Source of the DNA: Xenoacremonium recifei
Taxonomy: Eukaryota > Ascomycota > Sordariomycetes > Hypocreales > Nectriaceae
DNA length: 50,466 nucleotides
Direction: 5' to 3'
Assembly (NCBI GenBank): GCA_012184525.1
Contig: WOFQ01000105.1
Location: 1 to 50,466, forward strand
Part shown: positions 21,801 through 32,443 of the stretch, piece by piece
How positions within the stretch are numbered: the stretch's first letter is position 1
Layout of the letters: each line of letters opens with the position of its first letter
Program-made: the position numbers and the translations under genes
Notes under the pieces: model-generated
The model's database searches: none
Told to the model about the DNA's origin: nothing
Seen by the model: the letters and a program-made list of their open reading frames with translations, nothing else

Positions 21801-23528
21801 CGGCTGTTCCATTTGTTGTTCCGTAGAAAACAGAGCCCATGATGAGTGCGAGAATAAAATTCATACCAGCTTGGGTGGCTGTAGCTGATATATCGTTCCA
21901 GATCCGCTGATATGCCCGCCAAGTAGTCAGTTTGACTTGCATTGCTATGCTGATCATATATGGCGATTTTGGTCGAACGTGTCGTGCCTGAGATTGCTGC
22001 TTTTGATGGCGCAATCCCTGCAGGGCACGACCCTGCTGGGTGCTATGCATCTCCTGCTCGTAATTTCCGATCTCATTCCTGAGAGCCTGATACTCAGCCG
22101 AATTACGCCAGTACTGATAAAAGTCATCCGGTGTGCGTGGTACTTGGTTCTCCATTCCAGGCCGCGCCTGGCGTTCTCGGGGGTTTGTAATAGATGTAAG
22201 GAAGTCGCCGGTTGTTTGACGCGCAGGGCATAGCCAGCCCATACGCTCAAAATATTCTTTAGCAAGAGAAGCCGGCCCAAAGTAGATCTGACGACCTTCG
22301 TATAAAACAGTTGCTTTATCAAAGAGATTGTAAATAGCCTGACTGGCCTGATAGATAGCAACAGCACTGGCACTACCCCCCAAATCGGCAGCGATTCGAA
22401 GGGATTTGACAAATTGCAACGCCGTTGCCGAATCGAGACCGCGAGTGCTGGTTTCCATAGTTAGTTCTCAGGCTCACAATCGGCTGAAGCCAACGAGTCC
22501 TGTTCATACCTATTGTCCCACGCTGAGAGAGGAGAGCCCGCGAGCATCATCTCGGCAATGCTCACACGTTTACGCTCGCCGCCAGACACACCGCGGATGA
22601 ATTCATTGCCTACCTTGGTGTCGTATGTGTGGCTCAGTCCGCAAACAGACATGGCGACCTGTGTCGCATGCTTGATATGGGTTGCCCGAGAGACACCACC
22701 AACTCTCCTCGAGGGGGTACGGACGGCGGCAGCGAACTCTAGCGTCTGACAGACAGTCAGATGGGGGAAATGTTTGTCCACCTAGAGAAGCCAGCAAGTC
22801 AGAAATCAAGGATCGGATGGGGGCTTCGAGTACGAGTTCATCTGCGGGATGTCACAAACCTCCTGGTTATAAGTCATTTCCCCCTTGAATTCCCGCACCA
22901 TCTGCTGCTGAGAAATGCCATTGTAACTGATGGTCGATTTTTTCCCGATCTCCAAGTTCTCGAGCTGACCAGTGATGGCCCTGAGAAAGGTGCTGCAACC
23001 CGCACCAGGCCGGCCCAAGACCACCAACAGCTCGCCACTGTTTAACAAACCGTCGAAGCCGCGGAGAATGCGCTTGGGTTCTTTACGAAAACGAAAATGC
23101 TCGCCGATCCTGAACGGTGCCTGGAGGATTGAGACGACAGTCTGTTGCAGCTGCATTGCATTGCCAGTGCCGGAGACTTCGAGATCCTTGTAGGCCACAC
23201 CGACTCGTTTGAGCTGGATGCCATCAGCCTCCATTGCCTGGGTAAAGGTCCGGAGCCATTTTGACAGCTCGAACGAATCACTCAAGGGGTCTAAAGCCGG
23301 GTCGTCCGGAACAGAGAGGCCGAGATGTGTCGTGACTGTGTCGTTCCGCCTGTCCTGGGATACGGCTGTTGCAATCCGCCTCAGCTCTCGTTTGCTCTGT
23401 TCTTCCAGATTCGCAATTGAAACTCGTCGTTCCAGTGTGCTCGCGTCTGATTCAATATCCGGGGCGCTTTGCTCGGCGGAATTGTCCTGCGAGCGGGACG
23501 AGGGAATGTCTAGAGACTGGTTGTCCAT
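18854..23528 (-). CDS. Full-size PDR-type ABC transporter (ABC-G)
   Basis: I reconstruct five exons: 23528-22860, 22781-22510, 22447-20646, 20575-19674 and 19603-18854. Introns are 62-78 bp and frames join to give 1464 aa, the normal size. The order is NBD1-TMD1-NBD2-TMD2. NBD1 has the asymmetric Walker A GRPGAGCST, signature VSGGERKRVSIAE and degenerate Walker B ending WDNSTRGLD. NBD2 has Walker A GVSGAGKTTLLD, degenerate signature LNVEQRKLLTIG, Walker B LLLFLDEPTSGLD and the switch HQPS. This NBD asymmetry is usual in fungal PDR pumps. Two six-helix membrane domains are visible. Such pumps export azoles, other xenobiotics or endogenous metabolites at the plasma membrane. A CGG-N12-CCG palindrome lies about 210 bases upstream. 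Confidence 0.93.
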
Positions 23529-23690
23529 GGCGATTGAAGATGAACAGAACGCGACGCCAGAAAGCGTCGTGCACCAAGGACGGAGATGGCTCGGTCGCGT
23601 AAATCAAAGGCTGAATATGTAGGACGAAGCAGTTTCGCAGGGTGCAACTAGAACGCAGGCAAAACAAATCTTATACGGAGTCTTGACTAC
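23529..23690. other. Proximal 5' region of the ABC transporter
   Basis: Presumed 5' UTR and core promoter of the ABC transporter starting at 23528. No gene is seen. Confidence 0.45.
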
Positions 23691-24055
23691 GTTCTGGAAT
23701 GCGCTCCGGCGCCGAATAAGGCGAGGTGGGTCAAGGCGGACGTTGTAACGTCCGCTCCGTTCGGAGAACCACTGCGGGCGGGTTTGAGAATTCCTCCGAG
23801 GCCCGCATACCAGCCCACAACTGATGGATGTTCCAGCAGTCTTGCAAAGTTCCTGTTGCGTACCAGCCTCAAATGTTGAAGGAAGTAGTCAATAATATCC
23901 CCCAAATCGTAGAATCTCACCATTAGCCCAACCCCTATTTCAGTATCCCGACTGAAGGGACGTTGCAGCAGAATTTGAAGCAGCGCTTCTTGTAGGAGTA
24001 TAAACGGCGGTGCCTGTGTCCTAGATAGTTGGGGGCCTTGCACATGGTCGCTCAT
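23687..24055 (-). CDS. Doubtful 122-codon ORF
   Basis: The frame starts at an ATG and reads as moderately protein-like (LLQEALLQILLQRPF, VGLMVRFYDLGDIIDYF), but I recognise no family. It overlaps the presumed promoter of the ABC transporter, including the palindrome at 23736-23755. It may be a gene remnant or chance. Confidence 0.15.
   Translation of the reverse strand: MSDHVQGPQLSRTQAPPFILLQEALLQILLQRPFSRDTEIGVGLMVRFYDLGDIIDYFLQHLRLVRNRNFARLLEHPSVVGWYAGLGGILKPARSGSPNGADVTTSALTHLALFGAGAHSRT
23736..23766. promoter_or_regulatory. CGG-N12-CCG palindrome plus CCG-N2-CGG in ABC promoter
   Basis: GCGGACGTT (23736-23744) and AACGTCCGC (23747-23755) form a perfect inverted repeat with a 2-base centre. 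Inside it CGG at 23737-23739 and CCG at 23752-23754 are separated by exactly 12 bases. A second small palindrome, CTCCG-TT-CGGAG, follows at 23755-23766. As I recall, the Aspergillus azole-resistance regulator AtrR recognises CGG-N12-CCG in PDR-type promoters, so this is a plausible pleiotropic drug response site. It lies 209-226 bases upstream of the transporter ATG. Confidence 0.6.
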
Positions 24056-24534
24056 AATAGGGGGCCAACAGTGAGATAGGAGAGCACGCGCTCTTTCAAA
24101 AAGGGTGCTTTGGTCGATAACACTACGTATGAGATCAAATCCCGAGCAACCAGATCCGGGAACCGACTTGTTGTTGTTCTGGCTGGTGCATGTCTCTCAC
24201 AGAACTTGGGACAAGCAGAGCCCGACGGCTGGGGCTAGGAGGCATGGCAACGGAGCCAACCTCGTCCAGTTAGCCTCGCAACTCGGGACCTCGGATTCAG
24301 AACCAGCTCTTTCATGAAGTGCGGTAAGACCATAGTAAGGACAACGGTCTATATTTCTGGACATAATAATATAATATAATAAGGAATAGTTATATAAAAC
24401 AAAAACTTTTTAGGAAGTTTTACTTTTTATAAAAGTCTTATAAGTTTAAGCCTTATAAGTCTTACTTAATTACTTTTATTGTATTATTAAATTAGACATT
24501 TATATATCAGAAAACCTCTAGTTTATTGTAATAA
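24056..24534. other. Gene-poor spacer with AT-rich right half
   Basis: No gene is recognised. From about 24360 to 24535 the sequence becomes strongly AT-rich (ataatataatataat and similar) up to the stop codon of the flavoprotein gene. Confidence 0.5.
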
Positions 24535-25692
24535 CTACCACTTCTTCTGTAATCTCGTCCTTTCGCCTGCTGCTATCGGCTTAGCATATTCCACTCCCAG
24601 TGTCCCAGACTTCATGAACCGAACTAGAAAACCCCATATCTTCCAGCCACCGAACTGCCCGGTACCTGCGCTGGGGCCTATAGAGACTCCAAGAAAGCGG
24701 CGATTGTCGGGCTTGTATTTGCTCACCTCTCCCACATTCGTGATCTGTGCGTCGAGGTTCTTGACGATATTCACTAGTTGCTCTTCAACATACTTGGCTT
24801 GCGACGGCTGAAGATTACCAACATCGCCAATAACGTAAATGTTTTCGTAGCCCTCGGCTCGCAAGTGTTGATCCTGTTTCACGTAGCCTTTACTGTCTAG
24901 CATTGACTCCGGCAGAAACGAGGTGTTGGGAACTGTGCCGTAGGTTGGAATTACCAAGTCTGTGACAAATGATCGCCTTTCATGGCCGGCGATGACCTCG
25001 ACGGATTTCCTTCCACCAATCTCGCTTATGGAGCCGATTTGTGAGCCACTGATGACCAATACTTTCCGTCTTTCTAGTTCCTTCCTGATAATCTCCCTCA
25101 CATCTTTCCTAATATCGTCGCCTAACGGGAGCTCCTTGCTAGCTATGAGAATGACCTCTTTACTCCCATTACGCGCATACGCTTCACCTAATTCACCAGC
25201 AACTTCAACGCCAGTGGATCCTGCACCTCCCACAATGATTGATTTGGCGGCTTCGACGCGACTTCGTAGATCATGAATAGCACATAGCGTTTCGTCCGTG
25301 CTTGATAGAGATTTGAATGGCATGTTTTCCAATGCTTTAGTTCCAGTGGCAATAACAAGTATATCGTACTTGACGGGTGTCTCCTGGCCTATGGAAGAGA
25401 TGATCACCGAATTCGTGCTTGGATCAAGTTTTTCTGCCTTCCCGATGATAAAGTGAAAGGTATTCGAAGGATATTTAGCAAAAAGGGGGTGGAGCGGTAT
25501 AAATACCTCCTCGTCACGAATCATGTCTGGGAGAATAGCTCTCGGTGCCGCCAAGTTCCAGAAGAAATTCGTGTTGGGAGATACAAGAACAACCTTTAAA
25601 TCAGGAAGCTTGGTTGTCGTGTGCTTGAGGAGCCAGTGCGTCAAAGACACACCGGCCATTCCCGCGCCAAGTACAACGATCGTTTTAGCCAT
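24535..25692 (-). CDS. AIF/AMID-like FAD-dependent pyridine nucleotide oxidoreductase
   Basis: Single exon of 385 aa from the ATG at 25692. The frame runs on upstream to 26208, but those residues look non-coding and MAKTIVVLGAGMAG is a classic start. Motifs are the N-terminal FAD site GAGMAG, LVSPNTNFFWNLAAPR, the second Rossmann site for NAD(P)H GGAGSTGVEVAGEL, VIPTYGTVPNTSFL and the FAD-closing motif YENIYVIGDVGN. It fits the AIF/AMID/FSP1 group of NAD(P)H:quinone-type oxidoreductases in fungi. No mitochondrial presequence is obvious. The role could be quinone reduction or redox detoxification. Whether it belongs with the ABC/monooxygenase locus is unknown. Confidence 0.8.
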   Translation of the reverse strand: MAKTIVVLGAGMAGVSLTHWLLKHTTTKLPDLKVVLVSPNTNFFWNLAAPRAILPDMIRDEEVFIPLHPLFAKYPSNTFHFIIGKAEKLDPSTNSVIISSIGQETPVKYDILVIATGTKALENMPFKSLSSTDETLCAIHDLRSRVEAAKSIIVGGAGSTGVEVAGELGEAYARNGSKEVILIASKELPLGDDIRKDVREIIRKELERRKVLVISGSQIGSISEIGGRKSVEVIAGHERRSFVTDLVIPTYGTVPNTSFLPESMLDSKGYVKQDQHLRAEGYENIYVIGDVGNLQPSQAKYVEEQLVNIVKNLDAQITNVGEVSKYKPDNRRFLGVSIGPSAGTGQFGGWKIWGFLVRFMKSGTLGVEYAKPIAAGERTRLQKKW

Positions 25693-26529
25693 GTGGGGTA
25701 TATTCGAAATATGCGTCGATCTGACCGTAACCTTGCTATTTACGCGACAGAATATGCGGGCAAGAAAGATGGCATTAACATGGCGAAAGACACGGGGTCT
25801 GGAAAGCTTTAAATGCCGCGCAGCCGTTACGGAGTATTCGTGTTGAAGTACAGCCACTGTGGGGCCAATTAGTCTCGGGGCGGGAGAATTTATTGCGGCT
25901 TCGGGCTTTAGGGGCCACTCCGAAAGTTCCCCTTCACCTGCGTGACCATAGGAGTTGTTCTGGTGCTGAGGCTTACACCCGAGCACTTTCCACTTGGTAG
26001 TAAGATTCTGATACGCCAAGCGAAATATCATAGGTTTTCCAGTCCACCTAGAAGCCGCGGGCAAAACGTACCTAAAAAAAGCCCAATTGGTGGTGACTCC
26101 CAGGGCGCGTTGATCTTGTAATTTAGATGGAATTGAAAGTTTCTTTTCGTCAAGTAAGTAAGTAAGCATACCCAGGTAAGGCTTGTTAAATAAAAGTTGA
26201 CTACTCACCTGTAACTGTAGAATAGATTTTTAAAGGTCAGATAAATTATACAGAGTAACTATTCAACAACTGATTCGGAAAATAGATATAATTACCATAA
26301 ACCCCAGGTAGTACCCAGCTAACATTGTCGAATCAGCCACCGTCATCGATCCTGTCCATATTCTGATAATTGCGTGAAAATTTCCTGGCACCATGACCTC
26401 TACATCTTACCTAGACTCTCTTGATACACTTCAATAATCGAATGCAGAGGGGAAACAAAAAATTAAAAGACCTGCATCGGCCCGTTGATCTCTATGACAT
26501 TCATCAACTTGAGATTTTCCTCGCGTTAT
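25693..26529. other. Intergenic, no gene recognised
   Basis: Contains the flavoprotein promoter (a single CCGCGGG at about 26055) and the 3' flank of the glycosyltransferase gene. The frame open to 26208 is an extension of the flavoprotein ORF without family similarity. Confidence 0.5.
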
Positions 26530-29389
26530 TCAGGTACTACATTCTGGGACCGCGCTCTTCCATCTCTCCACTACAGCATCCTTCTCTTTTTGTGCCGCCA
26601 GCTCATACTCCTGCATCGCTTGCCTCATCCGAATCAAGAGTAGCTCTGCTCTCAATTTGATGAGATGGTGTTTCTGATATTCCTTCTCGCAGCCCTTCAG
26701 CGCATAGCCTGGTAAACCGAATACAGCAGCTCCTATGTTGTATACAAAGCCAACTCCTCCGTTCAAGACGCCTTTCCCCAGTCCCCTCCTTCCTTCTTTC
26801 TTGAATCCCTTGTAGGGTTGCACCGCTATGCCTGAGAGAGCGTCATAAAAACCCAACACGAACTCTTTCCCAGCTGTCTCAAGTCCGCTTCCCAAGCCAG
26901 TAATTTCGTTTCGCCTTCTGATCTCCACCAAAGGAGACCTATATGATAGATAATTATGAAAACCATTTGCAATATTATAAAAGAGCGCCACTGGAGCTCT
27001 GATACTGGCCTCAGTTATATCTGCTGCAAAACGTCCAGTTGCCCTAATCAAATAGAAAGCCTTTCCGTGTCGGCCCCTTTCTTGGGCTTGCCACATTGCC
27101 TTGCCTCGCTCATGAAACGTCGAGTCGCGCTCTAATTGGCTCGCTAACTTTTCCCTGCTTTTTAGAGATTTGTTGGCAACTCTATGAGCGATATTTTCCA
27201 TCTGTGCCTGTGTAAGCCTAGTGGGAGGATTGCCACTAGATTGAAGACCATGGTTTGATTTGGCACGCGTCAGAATACTGCCCATATCGTCAGGACGTCC
27301 ATTGCATTCATCCGCTTTTGTGAACGGAGACATTTGATTGTGAGAAAGACTTGGGAGATTCGCTCGATTGGGACCTTGTCCAATGATAGATGTTGCATTT
27401 TTAAATTTATGCGACGATCGAGGCCTATTCCTAAGCCGTGTGGTATAATCCCTGCCTGCATTTGCAAGACAGGCGAGAAGAAGAGATCCCGCTGCGATGA
27501 CACCGACAATAGGATGCTCGGCACCCTCATCCACATACCAATGGCGGTGTCTTAATGGTTTCAATTCGGCCGGTTCAATTAGCTCCTCTCTAATAAGACA
27601 GCTTGTTGCGAATGCGCTCAGATGAGCACCAGTTCTCTTGTGTTCCCAGACTGCGAGTCTCTCGGAACAAAGGTCGCATCGCATTTGGTCAATACCGTAT
27701 CTCTCTTGAAAATCTGCTGCTGTACGATAAGCTCCGTTTTCAGAAGCAATGCAGTCGGCCATCTTCTGCACTGCAGTTCGAACCTCTGGTTGGAGAGCAA
27801 ATCTTATGCTGGCTACTAGTTTCTCTGCAGTCAGATTCCTGAAGGGAATAGGTGTTGGACCGGCCCCTGCCCGTGAGATCATCTGCCCCCAGAATAGCTG
27901 ATCACCGAAGAACGGGATAATGACTGAAGGACATCCGGCCGCAATACCAGCTGCAGTTGTGCCGGCGCCACCATGATGGACCACGACAGATACATGCTGG
28001 AAGAGCCAGTCGTGGGGTATGTTATCAATCAGGTATATATTTTTTGGTATTTCGCCAGTACCAATGCCACCCCAGCCCTTAGAGACTATTGCTCGGACAC
28101 CGGCAAGCTTTACTGCCCGTAAGATGATGTCTGTGAGGGCTTGCGGGTCGTCAATGATGATTGACCCAAAACCAATATAAATTGGAGATGGACCTGGCAC
28201 GTTCAAGAATTCTCTAAGGCCTGGACTCGGTATGTATGACTTAGATAGCTGTAAAAAGGAGAAGCCAGTGATGTTGATGTGCGAGCCCCAGTCGGTGGGC
28301 TTTGGGATGAGAGTTTGAGACCAGAGATAACTGAATGGAACATGAAGTCGAGGCAATAATTGATGACCCCAGAGAGGGCTGATAGGATCAAGGCGTAATA
28401 TTTGAAGGCGGAACTTGTTGATTAAGTCGCCTAACCTCAATCATAAAGTGATTAGATTTATATGTGTTTAGGGGTGGGGGTTAGGATAATTTCAGTACCC
28501 TTGCCAGGTTAATAATTCCATTACAAGGAACGAAAAATAATTAATAAATCTACTTTCGGTAACACCATCTTCCTTCACAGAGGCCAATGGGTGTGGGAAT
28601 TTTATGGTAGGCGACCAAGGCATACTTATGATATAAGTCAGCTTTTCGAATCCTAACAGTATGATATAGGGGACTTAACGTGAAAACCATATGTAGAGGA
28701 ATACTGAGCTTTTCTGCGCAATGGATATGAGCCATAGAAGGCGGGTTAGCAATAATAGCATCTGCAATAAACAGATCTTGAACATCAAGAACATCTACAG
28801 CCCTAGTGAGCTGTCCAAGTCCATTACCAGCCGTAATACAACTCCTCCATGCGCCATTCATGATTTCCCACATTTCTTCACGCCTCTTACCAATATCTCC
28901 TGCCCTAATACTCTCACGAGACGGGATAAGACTAGGATTCCGCACTATATAAGCCATAAGTGCAGAAGGATCACCACCGATACTGAAGAATTCAATTCCA
29001 TATTCTTCCACGAATTCCTTGAAGACAGGATGGGTGCAGATGCGCACGCGGTGGCTGTAAGGGGGTTTCGAAAGCGTTTGCGCAATGGGGATAAATGGCT
29101 GCACATCACCCCTTGATCCAACAACATGAATGGCAATGTTCAAGCGCGGGCTCGTGGTTGGTCTCTGTCCAGAAAAGGAGGCGGGGCAGAACTCCCGCTT
29201 TCGGGATGGCTTCTCGGGTTCTGGAAATTGAGAGTTCTTGAACCAGTCAACAACAGACTGTGCACTATGGTGGGCCTGGACCTTGATGCGACCATCTGAA
29301 CCGATTTTGCCTGAGTTGCGATCCCCAGAATCATCATCGCTCAACAAACGGCTCCTCAAGCGAACTCGTTCAGCATGAGTGAAAGCCAT
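26530..29389 (-). CDS. UDP-glycosyltransferase, sterol-glucosyltransferase-like
   Basis: I reconstruct three exons: 29389-28680, 28624-28499 and 28435-26530. Introns are 55 and 63 bp and frames join to give 913 aa. The middle exon restores TMPWSPT after the IPLHMVF strand and TWQG before LGDLINKFR, as in relatives. The N-terminal GT28-type domain contains IAIHVVGSRGDVQPFIPIA. The nucleotide-sugar-binding half contains PSPIYIGFGSIIIDDP, NIPHDWLFQHVSVVVHHGGAGTTAAGIAAGCPSVIIPFFGDQLFWG and GPTPIPF. These are the sterol 3-beta-glucosyltransferase signatures, but no PH or GRAM domain precedes them. The long C-terminal extension (about 350 residues) with GFYDALSGIAVQPYKGFKKEGRRG is typical of fungal paralogues. 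The acceptor could be a sterol or another lipophilic compound. Confidence 0.85.
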
Positions 29390-31431
29390 GTTGGGCGCGC
29401 ACTACGCTGAAAAAAAGATAGTGTAGACAAGATACAAGAAAGATCAAGGTAAAATACAGTTCTTCTGAACTGCAGAAGATGGCATAGGCAATATAGGAAT
29501 GTATAGAGACAACTGTCATCGCTCGGTGGATATAGGTGCGAAATCAATACGGAGGTAATGGCGGCGTCGGACGTGACACGGAGGAACCTAGGGTCCGAAG
29601 GTAAAGGCACTACATAATCACTGCATTCTCCACTAATATCGATCGGCCTAATTCAACACTGATGGCGCCCCTCGAGGAATGCTACAGTTGTGGATGTGGC
29701 CATGTATGGAATGGACAAATTGAAGTACAGTAGAAGCAGAGGAAGAATTGCCGATGGTCAATCATGCCACGACGCAGGCACACACCTCACGTGTGGGGTG
29801 ACGAACAATGGCGGCACATTGGGACATCATTATCCCTACGGTAAGCCTATCAACGGAGCGTTAGATTTACAACCTGGGCAGGCTAACTATCAAAGAACAG
29901 TGATCCAGGGAAACACATCAAGTATGGGAGAAACTCTACAAACCTCAGAAAAATGTACTTAGCTGATCAGCTATCAATAATACTCAGTTACCACGATCTA
30001 CTTACACATCACCAAACCAATATAAACCCTCCGACCTAAGGGTTTATTATATTAGGAAACCTATGATGTGTTACACCTTGATCATTATCCTTTGGCGCTT
30101 CGGCGATCCTGAATTTTTTTACCCAAGCTATCCTTTCAAAAAGTGTCCCTGCAATGCAGAAGCTCACTAACCAGAATATGTCGCGCCTTCGTCCGCCTAC
30201 TAGGGCGACTGAGGGTATTGGACCCGTAACTACATCAGACACATCTACTGGCGAGAAACTCCTCCAGCTCTCTAGAAGCTGGGTATCAGAACTGTGTCTT
30301 ATGCTTCTAAATATTTTTCTACGAGGACTGCTCGGATATTATTGGATTTGGGCATATAAGGCCCACAAACGCCGGGCAAGTTGCACCTTTCAATGCCCGG
30401 ACTTGCTTCGCGATAACTTGATGCTAAGATATACGATAGCGTTGGGCTACAGGTGCATTCATCGGTCATGGTTGCGATACAGGCATGCTCGTAGATCTCA
30501 TGTCTTGATGGGAAGGACGTAAGGTGAACAGGATTGAAGGGCGTGAAGTGAAGATTCTTTCGTTAGAAGCAGAGCGTAGAAACGAGTATATTAAAATCGA
30601 TACCATGACGATACCTTTTGCTTCTATTTTCCAGTAGCAAAAGAAGAGGAGGAAATTGAGCCCAAAACCCTTTTTCAGCTCTTACACGTTAGCTTCTTTA
30701 CTCTCATGTGCTTTCTTGCTGCTGGACCTCCTAACGGGCCCTCTGTACTTATCGTTATCACTTGTCATCATTCAGTTCCTTAGGAATGAGCTTACTGATC
30801 GCAAAGCCCATCAAAACTAGGTAGAATAAAGATGGCGATTGGAATGGCGCCACAAGCCCAAGTGGAGGATGCAAATGAACGGTTTGACAACGATGCAGTA
30901 GCAGCAATCAGGGGCAATAGGATAGAGATTTATTGATTCCAAACTATCAGGCAAGGTGAAGAATGCCACATGGGCCATGCGCAAGAACGTCGGCAAGTGG
31001 TCAGGCAGTGCAGTTGGATCAAAACCATCACCCTGTGCATCTTCCTAGTCTACGCCGGCGCTGGAATGCTCCAGGAGTCTGGTAAAAATCGCAGCGTGGT
31101 CCAAAGATTTTGTCGGCGCTAAATTCGACCCCGACCCTTCCTCTCGGAGACGGAAAGTCATGCACTAAACCAAATTGCGAATCAATGCGGATTTCTCAGT
31201 TCCTCCGCCCCGGACAGCGGAGTTCATCGAAATTTCCGAGGAACACAGAGACGGGCAGCGGCTGTCTACTTTGGCCGCGCTTGTAATATTCTAATATTCT
31301 GACCGGGTTTTTTGTGACTCCTGTACGGAATATGACATCACTCTCAAGGTATTCATTATATAAATCGCAATGCCTCTTACCATTTCAGCAAGTCTCTCAC
31401 TGTTAACGTATCAGAACTCCACACTTTGACA
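29390..31431. other. Gene-poor 2 kb; small doubtful ORF
   Basis: No gene is recognised. An ATG-started frame at 30154-30522 (+, 122 codons) has a hydrophobic patch (LCLMLLNIFLRGLLGYYWIWAY) but no family match. The interval ends with the promoter of the RTA1-like gene, with a TATATAAAT box at about 31357-31365, roughly 70 bases before its ATG. Confidence 0.45.
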
Positions 31432-32443
31432 ATGGGGGAACTTACTCCTCCGAAGTATCACTACGATCCATCTCTGGCTGCTGCTGCCATATTCGCCAGC
31501 CTCTTTGCAGTCACTGCCGTCGGACACTCTTATCTATTGTGGAGGGTCAAAACGTGGTATTTTCTCGCTTTCCTCGCTGGTGTTCTATGTAAGTGCAATT
31601 GCCCTACTTCAACGCTAAGAGTACTTCGCGACTCTATTCTTCACGGACTATCTGGCTTTATATAAATGACTAACGTTTATGGTCTAGTCGAGGTCGTGGG
31701 GCTCGCTGCCCGCGCAGTTAATGCCAATGAATCGCCCAACTGGTCACAAGGCCCTTTCATTATCCAAACTCTTCTCATCCTTCTAGCCCCGGCATTATTT
31801 GCAGCTTCGATATACATGATATTGGCCCGCCTTATTCGGTCGTTGAATGCAGAACAATATTCTCTGGTCAGAACGAATTGGGTAACGAAGACATTTGTGT
31901 GCGGCGATGTAATTTCCTTTGCGACTCAATGCATAGGTGGGTATTCCGTCCCGTTCCCAGCAATAGGACTAAGAAATTATAGGTGGCGCAATGATCTCTG
32001 GCGCCAACACAAAAAGTGCCATTAACCACGGAGAGAACATCGTTCTTGGGGGTTTGGGCATTCAGATTCTATTTTTCGGAGGCTTCATCGCCGTCATCTC
32101 CGTATTCCACTACCGTATACTCAAACAACCAACAACGACAAGCCTAACCACGGGACGTCCCTGGAAGCAATATATTCTTGTGCTATATCTTGGTTCCGTC
32201 TTGATCATGATCCGATCACTTTTCCGGGTTGCGGAATTCGCCGCCGGACAGACTAGTGCACTTCAATCTACGGAGGTATATTTATACTGTCTGGATATCA
32301 CGTTGATGTTCATATGCACGGTTATATTTATCATTTGGCATCCTAGTCGAGTCGTTCGACCTGGAGACGACAAAGCTTTGACCGAGCTGAGAGAGATAGA
32401 AGCGAATGGTTGTGAGGAAAGGTTGCCCAGTGGGACCACATGA
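31432..32443 (+). CDS. RTA1-like seven-TM membrane protein
   Basis: Three exons, 31432-31588, 31688-31936 and 31983-32443, join in frame to give 288 aa. The first exon begins MGELTPPKYHYDPSLAAAAIFASLFAV, and FEVVGLAARAV is created by the first splice. The RTA1 signature region spans the second splice: VCGDVISFATQCIGGAMIS. It is followed by IQILFFGGF, LYLGSVLIMIRSLFRVAEF and a last segment ending IIWHPSR. About seven membrane helices are visible. The family (lipid-translocating exporter-like, RTA1/RSB1) includes yeast proteins linked to 7-aminocholesterol resistance and to sphingoid long-chain base release. A resistance or stress role is plausible but unproven. Confidence 0.88.

Noticed and set aside
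25693..26208. Longer N-terminus of the AIF-like flavoprotein
   Set aside because: The 172 upstream codons lack family similarity and the FAD-binding start MAKTIVVLGAG is at 25692.
29960..30070. Weak resemblance to the LINE 5' untranslated region (around 37370-37420) and an LTR-like TGTTAC end
   Set aside because: The match is short and gapped, with no partner LTR, primer-binding site or coding remnant nearby.
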